DNA from: Falciphora oryzae | Lineage: Eukaryota; Ascomycota; Sordariomycetes; Magnaporthales; Magnaporthaceae | DNA length: 64,000 nt | Direction of reading: 5' to 3' | Assembly: GCA_000733355.1 (NCBI GenBank) | Contig: JNVV01000006.1 | Location: forward strand, 751,803 to 815,802 | In this document: piece after piece, positions 55,973 through 64,000 of the stretch | How positions within the stretch are numbered: position 1 is the stretch's first letter | Layout of the letters: every line of letters begins with the position of its first letter | Notes under the pieces: generated by a model | Told to the model about the DNA's origin: nothing | The model's input: the letters and a program-made list of their open reading frames with translations, nothing else | The model's database searches: none | Made by a program: the position numbers and the translations under genes

Positions 55973-57038
55973 AGCTGTCGTAGGTCGAGAGGGAGGTGTT
56001 CTAGACGGTCGATTGGCACTAGGCGGGTTGTTTATTGCCTGCCGGGGACTGAGTGCGGCTCCCCCTGACTGACGGGTGAACAGGTCCGGAGCCCCTGAAT
56101 CGGGAGCGGGTGGTCGAGCTTAGCGGGTTGTCTTTGGTGAGCAAGGCGGTTGGTCAATATGGTGCCAACACAATCGCAATCATGAAAACGCACTTGGGTA
56201 GCCTGGGCTGTGACCAGTGATTGCAGCACTTTCTCTCCCTGCTTTATTCGTGTAGGTACCCACGTCCACCACTAATCGAAGGCAGAAGCACGTCGTTCAG
56301 AGAGGGTGGTGACTCGAGGCTGAGTGGTCTGAGACCAGGCACTAATTAGGTGCTCGTCAACTGAACATGTCTTCCAACAGCAGGCCGTTTTTCAGTGGAG
56401 CCTTGCAAGGGCAAGGGTGAGGTCACGTCAACAGGCGGGCATGCGCTACGATCGGGTACGTGCGCTCTAGTCCAGGTGTTCAGGTAGACGAAGCGCGGCC
56501 TGATGCTCCTGCTGCATCTTGATTCTTGACGCCTAAGGCAGCAACAGCTCACGCATAATTCTTCATTTTGCATCCCAAAGGGACGACGCGATGACAATCC
56601 ACATTCGGCGAGTCCAAGGACAAAACTGCTTCTCTCCTTTTATGCGTAGCTCTTGGACGGCGAGATTACGACGGCTGGAACTTTCTCGTCGTATTTTGGC
56701 TGCTGCGCTGCTGTAGCCCAAGCATGTACTGACGGTCTGGGCGGTTTTCTCTGCCTTGCTCAAATTTGCTGGTGCCCCTGTCGCTTTTTTCTATTCTATT
56801 TTTTTTTTTTTTTTCTCCCCTTTCCCTGCAATTTTTTGACCTTGACAATAGGCCGCCGCCGCCGCCCGAGCTCGTGCGGACCTTGACTCCGGCGTCGACA
56901 AGTCGAGTTCCAACGCACAACCCTTCGCTTTCTCGCTCGACTGCGCTGGCAAAGGAACTAGTCCCTTTTGCCCTCGCACGCACCGATCCGAGTGTGGCAG
57001 TAACCCTCCAGCCCTCGCAACGAGCTCGGTAGCCCACC
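55973..57038. promoter_or_regulatory. Divergent promoter of COX19 and DNM1
   Basis: About 1.07 kb lie between two mitochondria-related genes transcribed away from each other. No gene is recognised. A T16 run within CT-rich sequence is at about 56799-56820, likely in the DNM1 promoter or leader. Confidence 0.5.
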
Positions 57039-59815
57039 ATGGCTGCTCTGGGAGACGACTTGTTGTCGACCGTCAACAAGCTCCAGGACCTGGTGTTCAA
57101 CACCATCGGAAACGACTCGCTCGATCTCCCCCAGATTGTATGTCGTCTCAGCTCCGCTCGTCCTTCCTCGGCTGTGCCAAACGGAACCCCGCCCGGCGCC
57201 AGTTTCTGGCAGGAAAAAAAAAGCTTGCCGCGTCTAACCGTATGCCTGTCCTCTTGTCCTGCAGGTCGTTGTCGGCTCGCAATCGGCCGGAAAGTCGTCG
57301 GTGCTCGAGAACATCGTCGGTCGTGACTTTTTACCCCGCGGCAGCGGCATCGTCACCCGACGGCCACTGATCCTGCAGCTCATCAACGTCGAGGACGATG
57401 GCCCCGAGACCGCCGACACAGGCTACAGGCACCCAGACGCCGCACGCCGCTCCGAATGGGCTGAATTTCACCACATCCCCAACCGCCGCTTCAACGACTT
57501 TGGCGATGTCAAGCGCGAGATCGAGAACGAGACGTCGAGGATAGCTGGCACCAACAAGGGCATCAACCGCCAGCCCATCAACCTCAAAATCTACTCCCCC
57601 CATGTGCTGAACCTCACCCTGGTCGATCTTCCGGGACTGACAAAGGTGAGGGCCTCTCCCCATTGGCTTGCGGCTCCGTCGTGAAGGAGGAGATGGCTCA
57701 GGGGGGAGTCAAATGCAGATACAGCGAGACTGACGTGCGTGCCCTTTTCTGCGTGCAGGTACCCATTGGTGATCAGCCCACAGACATCGAGAAGCAAACC
57801 AGGAGCCTTATTTCAGAGTACATCGCCAAGCCCAACAGCATCATCCTGGCCGTCTCCCCCGCCAACGTTGATATTGTGAACTCCGAGGCCCTGAAGCTTG
57901 CCCGCCATGTCGATGGGCTGGGCCGGAGAACTATCGGCGTCCTCACCAAGGTGGACCTTATGGACCACGGTACCAACGCCTTGGATATCCTCTCTGGGCG
58001 CGTTTACCCCCTGAAGTTGGGCTGGATCGGCGTCGTCAACCGGTCCCAGCAGGACATTCAGGGAAACAAGCCCATGCAGGATGCGCTCCAGGCCGAGGCC
58101 GAATTTTTCAGACACCACCCCGCTTACAGGAATATTTCGACGCGATGCGGCACCCAGTACCTGGCCAAAATTCTCAACTCGACCCTGATGTCCCATATCC
58201 GAGACCGCCTTCCTGACATCAAGGCGAGGCTGAACACCCTTATGGGCCAGACGCAACAGGAGCTGGCGAGCTACGGGGACATGCACTTCCATGGCAAGGA
58301 GCACCGGGGATCGCTGATTCTGCAGCAGATGACCCGCTTCGCCACGTCCTTCATCTCATCCATCGACGGCACCTCGACCGAGATCTCTACCAAGGAGCTC
58401 TGCGGCGGCGCCAGGATATACTACATCTTCAATTCCGTCTTTGGAAGCTCCCTCGAGTCCATAGACCCCACCTCGAACCTCACCGCCTTGGACATCCGGA
58501 CTGCCATAAGAAACTCGACCGGGCCCAGGCCGAGTCTTTTTGTTCCCGAGCTGGCCTTTGACCTGCTCGTCAAGCCCCAGATCAAACTCCTCGAGATCCC
58601 TAGTCAGCGCTGCGTTGAGCTGGTGTACGAGGAGCTGATCAAAATCTGCCACACTTGCGGCTCGACAGAGCTCACGCGCTTCCCCAGGCTACAGACCAAG
58701 CTTATCGAGGTGGTGTCGGACCTGCTAAGGGAACGCCTCGGTCCGGCCTCGACCTATGTCGAGTCACTCATCTCGATCCAGCGTGCCTACATCAACACGA
58801 ACCACCCCAACTTCCTCGGCGCCACGGCTGCCATGAGCAACGTGGTGAGTGAGAGGCAGGAGCGGGAGCGTATGAAGTTGATACAGGAGGAGCGGGAAAG
58901 GCGGGAGAAGCGCCGGCTCAAGGAGCTTGGCAACGGCGTTGACGGGCCCGTGGACGACGACGACAACGCCTCGGTCATTGCGGGTGCTGCTGCCGCTGCG
59001 GGTGAGAAGACGACGGCTGCTATGCTCCGGAAGCAAGCTGCCAAGTCCGGGACCCGTAGCTTATCGCCCGCGGTTCGAGAAAACGGCACCGCGCTGTTAC
59101 CGTCCAGCCTCAATGGCACGGCGCGCTCGGCATCTCCAGCACGGTTTAACACGCAGAGTGCCGGCGGTGCCAAAGATTCCTTCCTTGGCTACTTTTTCGG
59201 CAAAGATGGGCCCGGCGGTCTACCTACCGGTGGCAGCCAGGGAAGCCGACACGCTCCCTCGCCTTCCAGCTCGTCCTTCGGCCCGGGGGTCAGGAGGAAT
59301 GATGATATGGGCCTGCGATCGCCCATACAGACGTTCCGCGATAACGAAGAGTTTGCCCTGAAGCCGGGCGGTGGCGACTCTTTCGCTCAACCTTTTGTAA
59401 GTGTTATGTTTGCTCCACGGATCCGGAGGCGAACAAGGCGTGCGGTGGCTCAAGGCCCGGGGATAGAGAAAGACGACTAACTTGTTTGATGACGACGCAA
59501 CAGGGCAACAGCGGAGAGCCGGCGCTGACAGAGCGAGAGGCGATGGAGACGGAGCTCATTCGGGCTCTCATCTCATCATACTTCAACATTGTGCGCGAGT
59601 CCATCGCCGACCAGGTGCCCAAGGCCATCATGCACTTGCTGGTCAACCACTGCAAAGACGTGGTTCAGAACCGGCTGGTCAGCGAGCTCTACAAGGAATC
59701 CATGTTCGAAGAGCTGCTGTACGAGGACGACGGGGTCAAGGAGGAGCGCGAAAAGTGCGAGAAGCTGCTCCAGACGTACCGCGAAGCTTCCAAGATTATT
59801 GGCGAGGTGCTATAA
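57039..59815 (+). CDS. DNM1: Dynamin-related GTPase Dnm1 (mitochondrial and peroxisomal fission)
   Basis: Four exons (57039-57137, 57265-57645, 57759-59396, 59504-59815) encode 809 residues. The start [20 protein letters not shown] is Dnm1-type rather than Vps1-type. The P-loop GSQSAGKS is at 37-44, the DLPG of G3 at 154-157 and the TKVD of G4 at 223-226. The middle domain ([28 protein letters not shown]) is intact. A variable insert B, with [11 protein letters not shown], precedes the GTPase effector domain ([37 protein letters not shown]) in the last exon. Dnm1 assembles into helices on mitochondria and peroxisomes through Fis1 and adaptor proteins. Length agrees with filamentous-fungal Dnm1. 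Donors are GTATGT, GTGAGG and GTAAGT. Confidence 0.94.
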
Positions 59816-62255
59816 GCAGCGGCGTGAGCGAAGGGGGAAAGACAGACAGATGCTATAGACGGGGTACAAGGCAACAAAAAGCAATGTGGCGGGAAGGGAA
59901 CGAGGCCGACGCGGAAGCGACGGGAGAGGTTGCCATCCAATCTGCTCGCTGCTCGCACTTGCCCGACTTTGGGCCGGAGCGCCTTGAAAGGGGAACGGAC
60001 GTCGCTCGACGGCACCACTCAGGGATCTGTTGTGCTTTTCGGCTATTTTTTTTTCTTTCTGGGCGGAGGCGCGCTGTGTGTTTATTAGGTCCAACTCTCC
60101 TCCTGTTTAGGAGCCTGTAATCTGACTTGTCTCGCCTTTTGCACCTTCTCGCGCGGCCGAACGGATTTGCAGCCGTGGCTGAAGATGGCTAAAAGCCGCC
60201 AGCCAGCAAAAATGTATATGTGCAGAGATACAGGTTTGCCCCGCATTCACGACAAAAAAGATAACACCAATTCTTTCCTGTATGGTTTCCTGTTCCCGTA
60301 TCCTTTCCTGTTCTTCCTGTGCCGTATCCGTTTCTCTTCCTGTATCCCTTTCCTATTTTTGTGTCCTTTCTTGTTCCTATATTCTTCGCTTTCCTGTTCT
60401 CGTTTCCTTTCCCGTTCCCGTAACTTTTTCTTATCCTCCTGTATCCTTTCCCGCTTTTTTTTTTTTTTTTCCCCTTTTTGCCGTAATGCTGGTGGGGGTG
60501 CCAAATTTTTGTCATCCATGAGCCCCTATATGTTTTGCTAGCCTTTTCCAACGCTTACAGGTTTGGCCTCCGTGGACGGTCAAACATTCAATTAAATCAA
60601 CAAGTCGCCGTCGTCATCGTCGGCTCGGCCACTGTCGATCTCCCAGTTCTTGGCTCAGATAGACGGTGCTGCGGCGGTGACGGCAGTGGGCGAGCGGCCA
60701 GCCACTTTCCCTGGTGCTGGGCCCCGCGCCAGAAAAGCATGGCTCACCAGCCACCGCGGCAGGGCGAGGGAGCGGCGGGCGGGCTGCGCGCGGAGCTCAC
60801 GGCGCCAGGTGGATTGGGTGACGGCCGCGCGGGCCGAAGCCGGGGAGGCAGCCTCGCCAAGGGGCACTAGGACCCAGGGGGAGCGGCGGGCGGGCGGTCC
60901 TCGATGGCGATGGCCTGTAATATGTCAGTGCAGCCGCCCCGAGCATGCCCGTCTTATCCTTCGTTGGGATACTTACGGCACGCCAGACGAAGACTTGACG
61001 GAATATCTGTAACAGCCTTGCATAAGCATTTGCGTATTTGTACTTTAAGGAATCTGGACTGACTTTGGTGCTAGTGGTGCTGATGGTGTGGCGACTTTCA
61101 TTTCCACCACGGATCTGGTTTTAACTTTTGGGGAAAGAGGAGAAAATGTGTAGGCTATAACCTACAAAATACGACTAGAAACAATCTATGTTGGTCTTGA
61201 TGTTGGCAGACGTTTATTTAGAACAGGTTTGGAGAAAAAAGCATCCCCCGGCTAGGGGCAGAAAAGACAATGACATACTGGGCAATGTCAGATTTGGCGG
61301 CTGAGAGAAAGGGAAGTAGGAAATACAAGACGCGATGGTCGAGACGGAATAAAAAATATACCTGGCGAGGCGCAGACCGCGTACACCAAACACTCACCCC
61401 TCTCTTCCCCACCAAGCCATAGTTGCGGTTGCCAGGCATATCTCCAACAAGGCAAGAACCAGACAAATGTCCAAAGCAAGTGCGTCGTCTGACTTAAAAT
61501 TCCTCAAGCGGCGCCCCCGGCAGCGGCACCTCCAGCCACAGCAACCTTGCTATTTCCAACTAAAAAAAAAAAAAAAAAGATAAGAAGAAACCAAAGAGAC
61601 GAAGAGACCGAAGGGGAAAATAAACCGAAGGGAAGATGAGATCGGAGGAAGACGAAATCGAAGAGAAAAACACGGCGGTTTACAACAAGACATCCAGCAC
61701 AAGAACATTTGGGATGGAGTGTTTTTTGCAGGACACGAGGATGGAATCGAATTGCCCAAGGAAATGAAGAGCTACTGAGCTACTACCTGCGGACCCCGCC
61801 GACCATGTTGGGTATGACAGCACGGTGAGCTGGGAATCGTGGTCAAGGTCGGAGATCTTATGTCCTACCAGTGTCAATTCGCATCCATAGCCGAATATGT
61901 GAAACCACATATTTTCCCCAGTATGGACGGCTTGCTAGCCTTCTGCACTGCTAAAAAGTGTAGCCTTTGTAGATGGCCAAATATCAAAGTAAACAGTCGT
62001 CGTCATTGACCAAACGACCCAACCGCAATATTGCTCGTGCTATTCTTCCTATGCCCCGCTACCAAGTGACAAGTATTACCGTGCTCTTAGCAGTCTCTAG
62101 AATGCCATCCCATATCTGTTTGTGAGGACGGGCCTGGAAGAAAACCACCGACTATCTGTCTATCCTAGCAAAATTTGCGAGCGCACACACAACGCTCAAT
62201 TATCGAAGCAACGCAGAAATTTACAACAGCAGAAGTTGTTCGAATGCCTCGGTCT
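59816..62255. other. 2.4 kb convergent intergenic region
   Basis: Both flanking genes end here. It contains a CT-rich tract (60268-60475), a T run (about 60456-60469) and an A17 run at 61562-61578. Short exon-like segments with splice signals on the minus strand (60868-61020 and 61509-61560) do not join to any recognisable protein. No gene is called. Confidence 0.45.
60268..60475. repeat. Degenerate pyrimidine-rich repeat tract
   Basis: The plus strand consists of degenerate 12-17-base words such as TTTCCTGTTCCCGTATCC and TTTCCTGTATCC. They share the TTTCC...TATCC theme with the 38.3 kb minisatellite and, more loosely, with the first 60 bases of the window. The copies are too diverged to give a fixed unit. 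Confidence 0.6.
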
Positions 62256-64000
62256 TCAGCGGTACCTTTCGGGCCGCGCAATCGGTCCAGGAGGCGGCGG
62301 CGCCGCTGCTGGGTAGTGTGGGTCATACTCTTCATAGTATGCTGGATCCGCCCGCGACATAGGGCCTGGCTCGGCGGCTCTGGCAGCCACTGGCTCCCTG
62401 CCGTCATACGACGGTCCCGGCTGTCGGGACGGGTAGCGGACATCCTGTTCGTACGGAACGTAGGCCACTTCGCGCCGGACAGACCCGCCAGTAGGGTAGG
62501 GGCTAGCCTGGTGAGGGGAATTATAGTACCCCTCGACCTCGGGTTGCCGCCTAACTGGACGTCTGATGTAGTATTCGCCCTGAGCGTCACGGGCCCTGAC
62601 GAGCTCGTACGCTTCGTACTCAACCTGCCGCGGTCTTCGCTCTTCGTTGAGGATCTCATAATACTCGCGAGCAGGCGCCCGCTCGTAAATGACCTCTTCC
62701 ACCGGAGGTGCCTGCCGCGCGCGGTATAGTGGCTCGCCGTGGAGTGGCGGTGGCGGACTCCGCTCGCGATACTTGTCTGCTGGAGGACCTTGGTCGACGT
62801 ATCTGACGTAGACGGGTGAGAGGGATCGACGGCGGCCCCCCTCGGCCCCGGCAGTGCTGTACCGATGGCGATAATTGTCTTGGGGCAAGATTTGGCTCGC
62901 ATGAGGATCTCGAGACACGGCTCTGTGGCGATCATCGCCATAGACTGTCCTGGGAGCCGGCTGTTGGCGCGTGTCTGCTGACGTCCTATTGCGTTCTTGG
63001 TCGAGATACATCTCCAAGGCCGCCAGCGGGTCGGAGCCTTCACGGTCAGATGCGTTTGGAGGTTGATGGCCTGGTGGGTGGTAGATGGGCGGCTGGTAGG
63101 CTGGTTTCAGGGGCGCCTGGATCCGAGACATGGGCGGGAGGCTCTCTTCTTTGATCTGTCTTGGCGGAGGGCCGGCTCTCGTCTGGGGAGCCTCCGTCAT
63201 CTGTTCGTGTCGGCTCGTAACTCGGGCGACGCCAGCCGAGCCGTCGCTGGTTTGCGCCACAGGTGGAACTGACGGCATGCGGGCCGCCTGTGCACGATCG
63301 GCAGCCCACATGGCACGAATCTCCTCCTCTTGTCGCCGCTCCCGCTCTTCATCGTCCTTGAACTCGCACTCTTTAGTCTCGTTAGTCCGTGGGCGAGGCC
63401 CCCTGTCATCAACACCCTTGCGAGATATACTGCCATTTTGTCCCTTCGCTCCTTGCTTCTTCTTTTTGTTCTTGCTGTTCTGTTCTTGTTGACCATGCTG
63501 TGAATAATGTCCTCCGCTCTGTGCTTTGGGGAGTCCATTTCCATGAACATTGGTCGCGTGTGACAGCATATTTTCTGGCGCCCCAGTACTCGGGCTGCCT
63601 GAACCATAGAACCTCTCGTGGTTGTCGGCCGACGCGGGTAGCTGTTGGTGAGGAGGATGCTCTGGTTTTGATGACCACTGTGCATCGGCTGAGGCTTGGT
63701 AGGGCGCACCATGGTGCGGCCCGGACTGGAAGAAGTGGGGAAGCGCTTCGCTGAGAAGTTGGTACTTCTGGCTATCATTTCCCCCAGCAGCGGGCTTCCG
63801 GAAGCTCTGCAGGCCAGAAAGGTCGGGGACAAGTATCATGTCTGAGGCCCAGTCAGGAACTGATGCGTACTGTCCCATGTTCACCGCCGGCTCAACATGC
63901 CTGCTCTGGAAATGATTTGCGAGCTGGGGCATGGAAAAAGACTTGCGATCCTGTTCCGTCGCGGGTGGGTTGGCCAGTCCAGAGTGACACGCCTTGCACA
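62256..64000 (-). CDS. Partial protein, C2H2-like motif then Arg/Pro/Tyr-rich tail (5' end off window)
   Basis: The frame is open to the right edge, so the start is missing; at least 581 residues are present and the stop is at 62258-62256. Near the edge it reads CKACHSGL and, after a spacer, FSMPQLANHFQSRHV: two Cys and two His that could form a C2H2-type finger with a long loop. The remainder is disordered: a Lys-rich block (NSKNKKKKQGAKGQ), a charged helix (FKDDEERERRQEEEIRAMWAADRAQ), then RSLSPVYVRYVD and many Arg/Tyr/Pro repeats. A nuclear or RNA-associated role is plausible from composition, but no function can be assigned. The ATG at 63930-63932 is internal, not the start, because the frame continues upstream with family-like residues. 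Confidence 0.75.
   Translation of the reverse strand, partial: CKACHSGLANPPATEQDRKSFSMPQLANHFQSRHVEPAVNMGQYASVPDWASDMILVPDLSGLQSFRKPAAGGNDSQKYQLLSEALPHFFQSGPHHGAPYQASADAQWSSKPEHPPHQQLPASADNHERFYGSGSPSTGAPENMLSHATNVHGNGLPKAQSGGHYSQHGQQEQNSKNKKKKQGAKGQNGSISRKGVDDRGPRPRTNETKECEFKDDEERERRQEEEIRAMWAADRAQAARMPSVPPVAQTSDGSAGVARVTSRHEQMTEAPQTRAGPPPRQIKEESLPPMSRIQAPLKPAYQPPIYHPPGHQPPNASDREGSDPLAALEMYLDQERNRTSADTRQQPAPRTVYGDDRHRAVSRDPHASQILPQDNYRHRYSTAGAEGGRRRSLSPVYVRYVDQGPPADKYRERSPPPPLHGEPLYRARQAPPVEEVIYERAPAREYYEILNEERRPRQVEYEAYELVRARDAQGEYYIRRPVRRQPEVEGYYNSPHQASPYPTGGSVRREVAYVPYEQDVRYPSRQPGPSYDGREPVAARAAEPGPMSRADPAYYEEYDPHYPAAAPPPPGPIARPERYR

Noticed and set aside
57039..59815. Assignment of the dynamin to Vps1
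   Set aside because: The N terminus ([21 protein letters not shown]) and the long insert with [10 protein letters not shown] fit Dnm1, not Vps1.
60868..61020. Possible minus-strand exon pair with GTAAGT donor and TTACAG acceptor (ending AIAIEDRPPAAPPGS)
   Set aside because: The splice signals are good, but upstream sequence gives no plausible start and the product is not recognisable. It is kept only as a place to check in RNA-seq.
61509..61561. Minus-strand segment after a long T tract and AG, encoding a Gly/Ala-rich C terminus
   Set aside because: The long T tract mimics a strong acceptor, but no upstream exon in the right phase is convincing.

Overview
The window is nuclear DNA of a filamentous ascomycete, most likely a Sordariomycete. 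It is GC-rich, with short GT-AG introns (mostly 55-170 bp) carrying CTAAC/CTGAC branch points. The families are typical of Pezizomycotina: a Zn(II)2Cys6 regulator with a fungal-specific transcription factor domain, a G1 glutamic peptidase, a CVNH-domain protein and a fungal MBD4-like glycosylase. I rebuilt gene models by hand, joining reading frames at consensus splice sites and requiring phase and family-consensus agreement. No transcript data were available.

Layout, left to right: a dienelactone hydrolase (+); a small Myb-like basic nuclear protein (+); an intron-containing tRNA-Pro(AGG) (+); a secreted G1 peptidase (-); about 3 kb without a recognisable gene; a full-length ABCC-type ABC transporter (-); about 3.7 kb without a recognisable gene; cytochrome c1 (+); an MBD4-like DNA glycosylase (+); a CVNH-domain protein (+); a Zn2Cys6 transcription factor (-); a WD40-cyclophilin of the PPWD1 type (-); a FAR-17a/AIG1-like membrane protein (+); DAHP synthase (+); nucleoporin Nup84/Nup107 (-); the twin-CX9C protein Cmc4 (-); a 17-bp minisatellite; a large SNF2-like helicase with an in-frame stop (-); an MFS monocarboxylate-type transporter (-); a three-LIM-domain protein (+); SUMO (-); a 46-base assembly gap; Cox19 (-); the mitochondrial fission dynamin Dnm1 (+); and a 5'-truncated coding region with a C2H2-like motif and an arginine/proline-rich tail (-) that runs off the right edge.

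This is a mixed housekeeping region, not a biosynthetic cluster. Four genes act at or in mitochondria (cytochrome c1, Cmc4, Cox19, Dnm1). Nup84 and SUMO serve the nuclear pore and nucleus, PPWD1 the spliceosome, and DAHP synthase the shikimate pathway. The ABC and MFS transporters, the G1 peptidase and the CVNH protein are the more accessory items.

The most striking structural theme is very small exons: 17 nt carrying the catalytic Cys of the hydrolase; 28, 6 and 28 nt in the transcription factor; an ATG-only exon plus a 13-nt exon in Cmc4; a 6-nt first coding exon in DAHP synthase; and 35 nt in Cox19. The other standout is the SNF2-like helicase, whose frame is intact except for one TAG between helicase motifs.
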